Part shown: positions 21,816-32,490 of the stretch, one piece after another
How the letters are laid out: each line of letters opens with the position of its first letter
Position numbering within the stretch: the first letter of the stretch is position 1
NCBI RefSeq assembly: GCF_047511655.1
Contig: NC_133396.1
Span: forward strand, 129,403,490-129,467,489
DNA length: 64,000 bases
Direction: 5' to 3'
Source of the DNA: Castor canadensis
Lineage: Eukaryota; Chordata; Mammalia; Rodentia; Castoridae
The notes under the pieces: model-generated
The model's database searches: none
Seen by the model: only the letters and a program-made list of their open reading frames with translations
What the model was told of the DNA's origin: nothing
Translations under genes and position numbers: made by a program

Positions 21816-21908
21816 GATGGAGACGTGGCTCAGGTGGAAGAGCATGGGTCTCCAAGCACAAGGCCCTGAGTTCAAACCCCAGTACCGCCAAAAAATAAAG
21901 ATAAAGAA
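21816..21908 (+). repeat. ID-like SINE inside the hAT element, with target-site duplication
   Basis: The ID body is flanked by direct repeats atccattcca at 21806-21815 and 21909-21918. The hAT sequence resumes exactly after the second copy. Confidence 0.9.
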
Positions 21909-22205
21909 ATCCATTCCAAGCTCAAGGTTTCAGGTTCTATTTTGCAACTGACCTTGGGGAAGCTACTAGGGGTTGAGTTTTGGCTTCATATCAAAGAAGG
22001 ATATTCAGAGAGACCTGAAAAGGCTTTGCTAAATACTCCTTCTCCCAGCTACACATCTGTGTGAGTTTGGATTTCTTTCCTACTTCAATCAAACTAACAC
22101 TGTGGCAGATCGGTCACAAATTCTGTGATCTGAGACTCTAGCTCCCTTTTAGCAAAACAGACATTGAAGAGATTTGCTAAGATGTGAAATAAGACTTTCT
22201 TAATC

Positions 22206-22414
22206 TTTTTTTTTTTTTTTTTTTTTGCCAGTACTGAGGTTTGAACTCCCTCACGCTTTCTGGGCAGGTATACTGCTTGAGCCACTCCACCAGCCCTTTT
22301 TTGTGTTGGGTATTTTTCAAGATACGGTCTCATGAACTATTTCCTGGGCTGGCTCCACTTGATCTCTGCCCACTGAGTAGCTAGGATTTATAGGTGTGAG
22401 CCACAGGTACCCGA
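22206..22414 (-). repeat. B1-ID composite SINE (antisense) inside the hAT element
   Basis: A T21 tail is followed by a reverse ID arm (gccagtactgaggtttgaac) and a reverse B1 arm (gtagctaggatttataggtg). Confidence 0.85.
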
Positions 22415-22640
22415 TTAAATGATTCTGTCTTATTTCTTGCTGTATAAAACCTCTACCAGATTTTTTTTTTAATCTTGGAAAATACAGTTTTCATTGAAAT
22501 ATGTTGTGTTAACATATGAATTGTTTTTAAGCTAATAATTTAGAAATTTTTCAGCTCTAATTTCTAACATGGTAAATACCAGTAGCTCTTGGAGGATCCT
22601 CAGTGAACAGGTCTTGGGGCATAAGTCCAGGAACCACCAT

Positions 22641-23023
22641 CCTTGGCGAGGCTCAGCTGGGCGCCCAGCAGACTGCTTGTTCCGCCAGCGTTCCAGCTTC
22701 CCAGGACGTCATACCTCAGGGAGGGACCTGGGATGGTTCTCTGTGCCCCACATGTCCAGGGCCACTGGCAGCATGGCGGAGCAGCCTGTGTGGAATGGGG
22801 GCCCACACACGCAAGCCAGGCTTGAGGGAGCCCAGGGTACCTTGCCCCTGGCTTTGGGTAGCCTCTGGGACTGAGGCTCCTTCAAGGGTTGCTGTTCTTG
22901 GAGCTGGGAGAGAAGGGTACCCAAGGAGAGTCCCCCTCAATCATCCTAACCCTGCCTTTACCAGAGCAACTCTGCTTTTATCTGTCTAGCAAATTAGGGA
23001 ACATCTGTTTAAAGAAGGGTTTG
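22641..23023. other. Single-copy GC-moderate DNA
   Basis: Overlapping open frames on both strands have no recognisable protein. I see no exon with convincing borders. Confidence 0.35.
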
Positions 23024-23354
23024 TGCCAGGTGTGGTGGTTCACGCCTATAATCCCACCTCCTTGGGAGGTGGCACTAGGAAGATCACAGTTTGAGGCCAG
23101 CCTGGGGCGAGAGGGAGAGTAAGACCCTATCTTAAAGAACAAGCTGGGCCTGGTTGAGTACTTCTGTAATTTCAGCTACTCAGGAGGTAGAGGTAGGAGG
23201 ATCTTGGTCCAAGGCCACCTGGGCAAAAGCACAAGACCATATCTGAAATATAAGTTAAAAACAAAAGGACTAGGGGCATGGCTCAAGTGATAGAGTATTT
23301 GCCTAGCAAGTGCAAGGACCTGAGTTAAATCCCCAGTACCTTAAAAAAAAAAAA
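23024..23354 (+). repeat. Trimeric B1-B1-ID composite SINE
   Basis: Two B1-like arms (ttcacgcctataatcccacc near 23038; cttctgtaatttcagctact near 23162) are followed by an ID-like arm (ggggcatggctcaagtgata) and a poly-A tail. The trimer is about 330 bp. Confidence 0.85.
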
Positions 23355-24939
23355 GTAAAATAAAAGGGGGGTTGAGGCTTTAAAAAACTTTGTAGCCCAG
23401 AGAGTGAATGTGACATCTCAAACACCTAGTGAGCAGTGGACACAGAGGCGATGAGGCCAGGCAACCCAGCAGTCTGGTATGGCTGGAGGAGGCTCAGCCC
23501 ACTAAGCCCAGGTTTGGCACAGTGAGGCCTCAGCAAACAGGCACAGCACAGATCCCATCGCTTCCCTGTGTCATCTCATTTTCTCTTTATGACAGCCCGG
23601 GCTCTAGGGAGGTGAAATTGATAGATGGGAGTGTCATCTGTTCAAAGTGTGCAGCTCAGTGGTTCTCAGTACATTTACAGCATGGACCCTCGATCACTGC
23701 AATCCAGTTTTACAAAACGGGGTATTTTACCCCCACTTACAGAGAGAAACAGAGAGTCTCAGAGAGGTAAGGTCATGTCTGTCCCCCAGGGCCTCACTCC
23801 CTCCCAGCTATGCACTGCAGAGAAGAGGAGACAGTGGACAAATGTCCCCCTCCCCCCAAGCTGGTGCCACAAGACTCTGGAGTTTGTCATGTCAGCCCTG
23901 TCTGGGTCCTGTCCATACAGCTCCGTGGATATAGAGCAGACTTCCTCAGCCCCTCTCAGGAGAAAACCTACACAAATGGGGAGCCCACACACTTCCTTTC
24001 ACCTGTCTTATGGGGTGCTTAACAGGCCTTCTGTAGACTAAGAGGTAAAATCTCCAGGAAGTGAAATTAGTCCTTAATGCTGATTACCCCAAATGGTGAG
24101 GAAGTTCTTCCTTGTGTCTAGCCACACTCCTGCTTCTGCACTGAGTGCTCATTTCCTTTCTGTCCTCCTACCCAGTGAGTCTGGAGGACGACGTACACAG
24201 CAGAGAGAAAAGCAAGAGCTGGATACAGTTGTGGACTGTGTCTGCCTGGACACCTTCCTGTTGTAATTACAACGCAGCTCCCGATCTCCATGACTCAAGA
24301 GAGAATCACTGTTCCCACAGGAGGACCAGGCAGTCTTTGTGTCTCTCCTGTGGCTTTTGTGGCTCCAGAACTGAGAGTGCATGGTCAGTTCTTGCTGGAA
24401 GGACAAGAGGAGGGAAGGTCAGGGAGGCTGTGCAGGACATAGGAAGAGCTGCCTTCAGGTAGGGCAGGTGTCTAACAGGGAACATGCCAGTCACTCCTCG
24501 GAGGCCACAGAGTAGGGTAACTGATGCCCTGTGGTGGCTTCTTCCCCAGCTTGGCCATCCTTGGCTGCCCTGCTGTGGAGGCACCACTCTGTAGGGGCTG
24601 CTTCTTGTGTCTGCTTAAGACCAGGGGTGGGGAGAGACCAAGTCACAAGAAAAGATGGGGTCCCTGGATGAGAAGGTCACTTGAGTAGTTTGGACTTTCC
24701 TGAGGGAAGAGGTTCTGAGACCCTGAACGCTGTCACTTGGACATCCAACCGGTGCAAGAAGCTGGCCCCTGAGTCTTCACCCTTCCAGTAATCCACCTGT
24801 GTCCCCTCTCTCCGCACCAAGGAGCCCCTTGACAGACAGACCCTCAGCCTGGCGGCTGTCAGGTGGGGCAGAAATCAATCTGGAAGTGCTGGGAGGTGGA
24901 AGTGCAGGTTTTTTGGGTTTTTTTTTTAACTAAAATTTT
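23355..24939. other. Mostly single-copy DNA with a MIR-like patch
   Basis: A MIR-like piece lies near 23570-23780 (cccccacttacagagagaaa). A perfect 12-bp palindrome ttgtaattacaa is at 24261-24272. Open frames lack recognisable domains. Confidence 0.4.
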
Positions 24940-25055
24940 CTAGCTTTGTTTGTTTGTTTTGAGACAGTCTCTCTCATTATGCAGCCCAGGATGGCAAATT
25001 GCAGCATTCACCTCCAGAATGCTGGAATTATAGGTGTGGATCCTCGTGCCCAGCA
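24940..25055 (-). repeat. B1-like SINE monomer (antisense)
   Basis: The reverse B1 body (gagacagtctctctcattat ... gaatgctggaattataggtg) follows a (tttg)n tail. Confidence 0.8.
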
Positions 25056-25057
25056 GT

Positions 25058-25190
25058 TTTCCAGCTTTCTTGCGGTATAATTGACAAATAAAAATTACAT
25101 ATATATTAAGATGTACAATATGATTTGGTGTATGTATATTGCATAATATTTACCATGGTCAAACTGATCAACACAGCACCACGCAGACAC
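25058..25190 (+). repeat. Old L1 3' fragment
   Basis: The phrases gcggtataattgacaaataa, aagatgtacaatatgatttg and tttaccatggtcaaactgat match an old L1 3' end. Confidence 0.7.
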
Positions 25191-25832
25191 CCTGTGAGGA
25201 TTCCAGGTTGCAAACTCCTGATACTCTCCCTCTGGGGCACAGGACTGTGGCCTTTTTCCCAAACTAGCCAGATTCTCAAAATAGCCCCTCCCAGGTCTCA
25301 GCCGTGTCCTGCTCTCAGGAGGCATTCCCTTCTTGTTCGAGTCTATGGAATGTTGGAGCACTTGGCTCAGAGTGGGAAAGATTCAGTACTTCACACACAC
25401 GTGCACACGCCCTGCACATGCACAGCTTTTGGTAGGATGCCCTCACAGTGCCTCCCTCTCACATTCCTTGGAGAATGAGGATGAAATTGAGCCTGACGCT
25501 TTGTCTTCTGGTGACACATGGCCTCTTTCCCCAGTCCTCATGTCACTTCCCAGCTTGGCTCAGCACAGCTCCAGGTGGAATCCTAAGCTGGGGTCTGGCT
25601 TAGGTGCATGACAATTGTGTGGGCTGCTAGAAGACTTTGGATCTTTGGTTTCCCCCAAACCATTGCTGGCCCCACCGCCAGCCTTGTGGCAGCTGACACC
25701 TGCCATCAGGAGCTAATGTTCTTGGTGTAGCTTGCTTGGGTTACTGTTAACGTAGCACTTTATACTGGAACTAAAACCTGGGGTTCCAGATACTGCCCTA
25801 GTGACCGAGGTGGTGGAGGAGTTGATGAGAAA
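25191..25832. other. Single-copy DNA
   Basis: No repeat, exon or RNA gene is recognised. Confidence 0.4.
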
Positions 25833-25844
25833 CACATAGACTCA

Positions 25845-25934
25845 GGGCTGCAGATGAGGCTCAAGTGGTAGAGTTCCTGCTTAGAAAGCACGATGCTCTG
25901 AGTTCAAACCCCAGTGTTGCCCCTACCCAGAAAG
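25845..25934 (+). repeat. ID-like SINE with 12-bp target-site duplication
   Basis: The element is bracketed by cacatagactca at 25833-25844 and 25935-25946. Its tail is C/A-mixed, not pure A. Confidence 0.9.
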
Positions 25935-25946
25935 CACATAGACTCA

Positions 25947-27685
25947 TGGAATCCTTTCCCCCACATGTAGGGCTCACCTAGTCCCCTTGCTTTGCTCCAC
26001 AGTAATAAGATTCTCTTATCCAAAGCTCTGTAGGGAGGATAGTTCAGAGCAGTTCGTGTTCTCAGTTTTGCTGCTGGAACTAGGTGGGACCCCTAGCCCT
26101 GCAGCCTTTCACTTATGGGAGACTGGCCAGGTCTTCACATGCCTGGGGCCACCCTACCATAAGCCCCACTCACTCATCCTTTCAAGTAATACCTGCCGAG
26201 CAAACAGTCCCTATCCTCGTGGCCCTTACAGTCCAAAGAAAACAAGACATTTAACAAAACCATCAACACAATTGACTATTTAATCACTACTGTGTTAATT
26301 GACATGAAGAAAGAATACTTGATGTTTTGTGGGCTTATAGTGGGGGTCAGGTGGGGAACAGGTCCATGGCCACCATGATTCATGGGCTATGGAGGGGACA
26401 CAGGTATCCCTGAGCCTCCTCCTTGGTGCCAGGCCTGATCCTGGCAGAGCGAGTGTGAGACCTGGCCTGGGAAGGGGGCCCATGGGGAAGAGGTCTGAGC
26501 TGGTTGACAGGAGCTGGGTTGTAAAGTGTTCTGGAATTTCTGGCTCTGCCGATAGTTCCCCACGTGACCTTGGCTTGTCCCTTCTCCTCTTTGAATCTGT
26601 TCCTTCCTCTGTAAGGTGAAGTGATCTGGCGAGGAAATCCGTAGTGCAGCTTCCAGAGGCTTAGAAAATCATCAGAGGTTTCTAAGAGCCAAACTCTAGT
26701 TCTTCCCCTGGAGACAGACAGGAATTCCAGTGCAGAGTCCTCAGCCACACTCCCCAGAGAGCAGGGGGGAGGGAGGAGAGAGAGAACAATTCTTGTATAG
26801 CCCTTGACAGCACAGACAGAGGAATGGGGGTGGCAGGTGTGTCCCAGAGTGGCTGGGACTGGGGAGTGAATCTTGCTCCAAGGACGAGACTAGATCAATG
26901 GTTGAAAACCACAGCAAGCAGAGTTTGGGTTAGATATTAGGCAGTACTTTCTTGCTCATAGCACTAAGACACCTGGCAGGTGTCAAAGGGGTGTGAGGGA
27001 GAGTGTCATATATATGTTCTAGAAAAGCAGAGAAAGATTTTCCAAGGGAGATGGTTGCATGGAGCAGGCGCGATGGATGACCTTCCAAGGTCTCTTCCTC
27101 AGACAAGTCCATGAATCTCTTCTCGTGTTGCCACTGATGTCAGCACCGTCTGGATGTCTGTGAGAGGAAGATGTCAGGTCCTCTTGGAAATGAGTTTTTG
27201 AGCATAAACTATCCCCAATTCACATCTCTTGGTGACACAAGGCTAACTGTACAGTTGTCACACTCAATCAAATCGACTCCAATTACACCTTTGCTCTCTT
27301 GTCCTCTGTAATAGAAATATGGCTTCTGAGAAGTGTATTAGTTGCTGGCAACATGGGAGCTGGGTAGGCTGGATTTGGGGGCATCAGGGGGCTGGGGGCT
27401 CATGTTTCAGTCCCAGACACTAGGACAGTAGATGGGCTTCTTGGCAACCTATGAAGTCTTCCTCCCAGGGGGCTCTAGATCAGGGGATGGAGCAGATGCT
27501 CTCCCAAGGGTCCTTTGTGTCCTCGGACTTACTTTTTTTTTTATTGTTGGTAGTGGTCACAGGGTCTCCCCGTATGCAGATGGGAGGTGCACTGCACTCA
27601 TGCATGTGTCTGCCTACAGGTGAAGAAAAGTTCAATGCTCCCCACATCTGGGGAACATGCCACTCACCTTTAAAAACGATTCATA
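25947..27685. other. Mostly single-copy DNA, part L2-like
   Basis: The part at 26180-26310 resembles the recurrent old repeat (ctatcctcgtggcccttaca, then catttaacaaaaccatcaac). An AT motif cluster (cactcaatcaaatcgactcc, aattacacc) lies near 27263-27291. No exon is supported. Confidence 0.4.
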
Positions 27686-27800
27686 GTAGCTGGGCACGGT
27701 GGTAGCCGGGTACGGTGGTGCACATGTGTAACCCAACACTCAGGTGCTGAGGCAGAAGGATCAGGGGTTTGAGACTCTGTCTCAAAAAACCAAGTGAAAA
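27686..27800 (+). repeat. B1-like SINE, with internal 5' duplication
   Basis: The head is partly duplicated (tgggcacggtggtagccgggtacggtggtg reads as two gggYacggtgg starts). The body ends gactctgtctcaaaaaacc. Flanking gattcata repeats (about 27679 and 27803) suggest a short target-site duplication. Confidence 0.8.
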
Positions 27801-27805
27801 AAGAT

Positions 27806-28182
27806 TCATATTATCAGAAAGGCAATGGGATTAACCTATAACATGAAGGATCTCAGGTAGATGCACAGGAATTCCAAACAGTAAACCTAGGCATTGTAGC
27901 AGAAGACCAAGTAGGTGGGGAGGGGTGTCTCATCCAATGAGAAGGCTGGGCAAGGCTAGGCACTGGGAGAGGATAAACTAAACTTCAAGAGTTCTTCCAT
28001 ACCAGAGTTTATATGAGTATGGGTGTAGACATGCTGGTGAGAGTTGAACATGACATTGTCAATCAATGACATTCAATGAATGTAGTGCATGTTGCGGGGA
28101 GAGGAGGATGAGGGGAAAGGAAAGGGGAAGAAAAAGAGGAGAAGAGGAGGACATAACAGTGTTTAGCAGGGTGCCACCCCAT
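27806..28182. other. Single-copy DNA with a purine-rich stretch
   Basis: A purine-rich run at about 28095-28150 (aggggaaaggaaaggggaag) precedes duplication copy A. No gene is seen. Confidence 0.4.
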
Positions 28183-28664
28183 TTCATTTGTTCCAGATAC
28201 CTCATTGCCACCCCACCAGTAGGCAAAAGCTAGTCTGGGTTGGTTCCAGAGGTGAGCCTTGCGGTGGTGGTGAGGCATGTGAAGCTTAACTGGGGTGCAG
28301 CTTCCAGATGAGGCTGAAGTTGAGCAGCATTGAGGGGCAGCATAGGCATCAGAAGGGAGAGTCCAGCAGATGGAGGCAGGGTGTCAGCAAAGGACCCTTT
28401 TCCCCCTCCTCATTCCCACAGTGATACTTCCTCAGCAGGAGGACTGGGCTACACTGGGAGTAGCCTGCAGTGGGAGGCGAAGGCAGGCTGATCCTGTGGC
28501 ATGGGGCCAGATGGAAGGGCTGGTCTGGGCAGAGTCTGGCAGCACTCCAGAATTTGGGAGTGTGGGGATGATGGTGGGAGAGAATTGAGTGCCAGACTGT
28601 GGTTGTGTCCTCGTGTGCCTGGAGCAGGGCTGCATCATCCTGACTCATCTAAGCAGGGTTGCTT
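28183..28664 (+). repeat. Local duplication, copy A (482 bp)
   Basis: The block is repeated at 31162-31643 in the same orientation. By eye I find one mismatch (cctcattccc here, cctctttccc there). It contains no recognised SINE or L1. The open frames within it are non-specific. The copy ends with cagggttgctt before the flanks diverge. Confidence 0.95.
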
Positions 28665-29715
28665 AGATGGGGTCAGGGCTGGTGTGGGGGTGAGAATGTG
28701 AATTAGGTACCAGGAAGCTTCAGTTTTGAGACTAACCCTGCAATGGGACGCGCTTCTTTCCCACCCCTGCCCTGTGTGGGTTGGGCTGTCCCTTTAAATT
28801 CAGGGTGCCACACATCTCCTGCTCCTGTGTGTGTACTCTGTTTATGCACGCTGGACATTTCCCTTGCCCAACAGCCACAGTTCTTCAGCCTCAATATGGC
28901 AGGGAGGGTGAAGAGACCTGGACAGCAGAAGAACACAGTGTCTTCATTCATTTAGCAGGGTCCTGTCTGGGGGCTCAGGACAGACTCAGCTACTTTCTTT
29001 TCTAACACAACTCTGGTGTCATTCTAGATGTTTCCAGGGGCACTCAGGGTTGATACTAGAAAATCCATAGACTTCATCTGAGGTCACTTTGCCACCAACA
29101 GAGGATGAGTAGACAGTGCATTTATTTTATCTTTTTTTGGCAGTCTTCCAAACTTGACTCCAAGGACCCATAGAAAAGTCTGGACATGATCCTGGACTTT
29201 GAAGGAGTGACCTTGAAAGATCCCGATACCAAACCTCCAGCCTCAATGCAGGACCTTTCTCAATCACCCTACATCCTGTTATCTACAAGTTCTCCCAGTT
29301 TCTCTTGGTCCTCATTCTAGTGGCTTCCGTTTTAGAAAGTGTCCCCTTTGGCTAACTAGTGTCAGTCCCACTGTTTTCTCACATTCAGTTTCTCTGAAAG
29401 GACTTGTGTCTCTGTGTCTTATGGCCAGGTGGCCACGCCAAGTTCAAGGAGGTGAGAAAGCGAGGGGTTAGAATGTGCACTGTGCCCTTCCTTATGGGCT
29501 TGACATCTGTCTCTTTGTTGCCTTGAAATTCACCTCTGCTTCCTTTGTGAAAATGAAATGGTCTATAAATTGTCATCAGCTTCTCATAGCACCTTTGCAG
29601 TGCTCTGGATGGAGGTTCAGCACCAAGGACAGAGCTCAGCGCCACCCTCCTCTGGCACAGACCAGAGGGTCACAGACTGAGTCCTAACTTCCAATTTTGG
29701 AGGAAGAAGCAGGGT
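28665..29715. other. Single-copy DNA between duplication copies
   Basis: No repeat or exon is recognised. Confidence 0.4.
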
Positions 29716-29850
29716 TGAGGGGAAATCCAGTGTTGTAGAATATCAATTCTGCCTTTCACTGACTGTGAGACCTTAGCCAGACCACCTCCTCTTCCTCGGT
29801 CCCACCTTTTCATCTGTAAAATGAGAGGAATGAACTTTTTGCTATTTTAA
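29716..29850 (-). repeat. MIR SINE (antisense)
   Basis: The reverse MIR signature is present (actgtgagaccttagccaga, then ttttcatctgtaaaatgaga). Confidence 0.7.
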
Positions 29851-29859
29851 ATGAACTTG

Positions 29860-30300
29860 AAAATTTATTTTATTTTAATTTATTTATTCATATGAGCATA
29901 TATTGTTTGGGCCATTTCTCCCCCCACCCCCCTCGCTTCCAGGCAGAACCTGTTCTGCCCTTTTCTCCAATTTTGTTGAAGAGTAGACATAAGCAATACT
30001 AAGAAAGACAAAGCGTTTTTGCTAGTTGAGATAAGGCTAGCTATACAGAGAGATTCCTAGCACTGCTTCTATGCACAAGTGTATTACAACCTGAATTGAT
30101 TCATCTCTATCTGACCTCTTCACTACTTCCCGGTCACCTTCCCATAGTGACCTCTGTCGTTTTAAGGTTACTGTATTAGTTTCTCTGCAGTGGGGACATC
30201 AAACACTTTCAAGTTTTGAGTTTCCTACCTATCCCCATGAGGAATGAATTCTAAGCTCGGCTACACTATGATCCTGGGTAGCTATGAATGTCTTTTCCAG
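29860..30300 (-). mobile_element. L1 3' UTR fragment (antisense)
   Basis: The left end (tttatttattcatatgagca, then gggccatttctccccccacc) is the complement of the L1 3' terminus seen in sense orientation at 30900-31012, but more diverged. The rest reads as older L1 3' UTR. No coding capacity remains. Confidence 0.65.
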
Positions 30301-30323
30301 AAGGTCTTTAAAAGTAGTCTTGG

Positions 30324-31012
30324 GATGTCCCAGCACTGACGAATGGATTAAGAAAATGTGGTATCTATACACAATGGAATTTTATGCAGCCATGAAGAAG
30401 AACGAAATGTTATCATTCGCTGGTAAATGGATGGAATTGGAGAACATCATTCTGAGTGAGGTTAGCCTGGCTCAAAAGACCAAAAATCGTATGTTCTCCC
30501 TCATATGTGGACATTAGATCAAGGGCAAACACAACAAGGGAATTGGACTATGAGCACATGATAAAAGCGAGAGCACACAAGGGAGGGGTGAGGATAGGTA
30601 AGACACCTAAAAAACTAGCTAGCATTTGTTGCCCTTAACGCAGAGAAACTAAAACAGATACCTTAAAGCAACTGAGGCCAATAGGAAAAGGGGACCAGGA
30701 ACTAGAGAAAAGGTTAGATCAAAAAGAATTAACCTAGAAGGTAACACCCACACACAGGAAATCAATGTGAGTCAATGCCCTGTATAGCTATCCTTATCTC
30801 AACCAGCAAAACCCCTTGTTCCTTCCTATTATTGCTTATACTCTCTCTACAACAAAATTAGAGATAAGGGCAAAATAGTTTCTGCTGGGTATTGAGGGGG
30901 GGAGCGGGAGGGGGTGGATTGGGTGGTAAGGGAGGGGGTGGGGGCAGGGGGGAGAAATGAACCAAGCCTTGTATGCACATATGAATAATAAAAGAAAAAT
31001 GAAAAAAAAAAA
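30324..31012 (+). mobile_element. 5'-truncated L1 insertion with 14-bp target-site duplication
   Basis: Direct repeats aaaagtagtcttgg at 30310-30323 and 31013-31026 bracket the insert. It starts inside the end of ORF2: the last roughly 60 codons are open, with L1-type residues such as WIKKMW near 30340, and stop at 30515-30517. Then comes the 3' UTR with a G-rich polypurine tract (30893-30958), an aataaaa-type signal near 30984 and a poly-A tail. The low decay and intact duplication indicate a fairly recent insertion. It cannot move by itself. Confidence 0.92.
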
Positions 31013-31026
31013 AAAAGTAGTCTTGG

Positions 31027-31161
31027 CCTGGTAGGGCCACTTTAGCTTGTAATTGACAGGAATACTTACCTCAGGTCCTGAAATAAGGCTATGGTTTCCC
31101 AAAGTCAGCAACTTGTTACTCCAATATTTAGAGGAGAGCATCTTCCTACTAATTAATAATA
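31027..31161. other. Short single-copy spacer
   Basis: This lies between the L1 and duplication copy B and ends in an AT-rich run (ctaattaataatattc). Confidence 0.5.
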
Positions 31162-31643
31162 TTCATTTGTTCCAGATACCTCATTGCCACCCCACCAGTA
31201 GGCAAAAGCTAGTCTGGGTTGGTTCCAGAGGTGAGCCTTGCGGTGGTGGTGAGGCATGTGAAGCTTAACTGGGGTGCAGCTTCCAGATGAGGCTGAAGTT
31301 GAGCAGCATTGAGGGGCAGCATAGGCATCAGAAGGGAGAGTCCAGCAGATGGAGGCAGGGTGTCAGCAAAGGACCCTTTTCCCCCTCCTCTTTCCCACAG
31401 TGATACTTCCTCAGCAGGAGGACTGGGCTACACTGGGAGTAGCCTGCAGTGGGAGGCGAAGGCAGGCTGATCCTGTGGCATGGGGCCAGATGGAAGGGCT
31501 GGTCTGGGCAGAGTCTGGCAGCACTCCAGAATTTGGGAGTGTGGGGATGATGGTGGGAGAGAATTGAGTGCCAGACTGTGGTTGTGTCCTCGTGTGCCTG
31601 GAGCAGGGCTGCATCATCCTGACTCATCTAAGCAGGGTTGCTT
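31162..31643 (+). repeat. Local duplication, copy B (482 bp)
   Basis: This is the partner of 28183-28664 with a constant offset of 2,979 bp. The right flank changes to ctctgctcccaggcccc. Both copies end at the same base. Confidence 0.95.
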
Positions 31644-32471
31644 CTCTGCTCCCAGGCCCCAGGATGCCCTAAGATACCACAGGGAGGAGGGAGCTGCCCT
31701 CTGTCCTCTAGCTCCTTCTCTTCCCCAATCTTTGTCTCTTCCTTGACCACAAGACCTTTCACCAAGCTGATAATCCAGTCCCCCTTGTTTCTAGGGCATT
31801 AGCCTGGGGCAGAATGTGCCTGTGACCCCCTGGGTCATGAGAAAGACAACCCTTGTACTGAGGGAAATCACTGAGGCCCTCCACAGCCTGCCAAACCCAA
31901 AAAAGAAGTTCCCTTTTGGTGCTCCTGCCCTTAAGCTCCCCTCAGAGATGGCCAAGTACACCTGCTATGATGTGCATGCTGTCCTCATCTTCCTCCTCCA
32001 GTCCGGAGAACAATGTGGTTTGTTTTATTCTGCAGCCCCCAGCCCAGATTTAGGTAACTGCTGTGCTTCTAACGAAAAGGCACTTGCATGTTGAGCCACC
32101 CCCCAAAAGTCTGGGTAAACAGCGGTGGGGTCCAGGCATAGTGGAGGCTGTCAGAGAACATATTTTAGGCAGGGCTTCCCTGAGCCATTCATAATAACAC
32201 CAGGTGGCTCACTGCCTACCTCACCCCAAACTAGGGTGGAATTGGGGCTGAGGGAAGTGGAGGTGGATTCACACTTGGCAGAGAAGTCTGTTGTGTGTGT
32301 GGCGGGGGGGGGAAAACAAGGGGCTTAAACCAGGGCTACCCGTTGCTCAGGTCCAGTCCTAAAAACCATTGCTGAAATCAGGGAGCAGTTCAAGGGTACA
32401 GGGTCAGGCTGTGAGGAGCAAGCTGGGCCCCACATCTTGCTGCAGCAAGCCCAAGGCTTTGGGTCATAAAG
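31644..32471. other. Single-copy DNA
   Basis: A G run follows a gtgtgtgtgg stretch near 32293-32312. The 92-codon frame at 31816-32094 has no recognised family and no exon borders. Confidence 0.35.
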
Positions 32472-32490
32472 AGAATCGATTCCATATCTT

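Larger units (their letters stand above)
20908..22640 (+). mobile_element. Decayed hAT DNA transposon with transposase remnant
   Basis: The left end (cagcaattctcca, 20908) and the right end (ccaggaaccacca, about 22627-22639) resemble degenerate hAT terminal repeats. Between them, + strand pieces resemble the C-terminal, dimerisation part of a hAT transposase of the Zaphod/ZBED5-related type as I remember it. Recognisable blocks are aatcttattaaatctgggct (about 21283), the open piece at 21540-21760, gttgagttttggcttcatat (about 21970) and ctacacatctgtgtgagttt (about 22050). The frame is broken by stops, indels, a poly-T expansion at 21508-21533 and three SINE insertions. Without the SINEs it is about 1.26 kb, far shorter than an intact element. 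It is dead. The exact family is unverified. Confidence 0.7.

Noticed and set aside
30284-30517. 77-codon plus frame
   Set aside because: It is the end of L1 ORF2 plus chance codons before the insertion point, not a host gene.
28349-31627. Two almost identical 99-codon minus frames (28349-28648 and 31328-31627)
   Set aside because: They are identical because the DNA block is duplicated, not because of selection on protein. No domain or exon border supports them.
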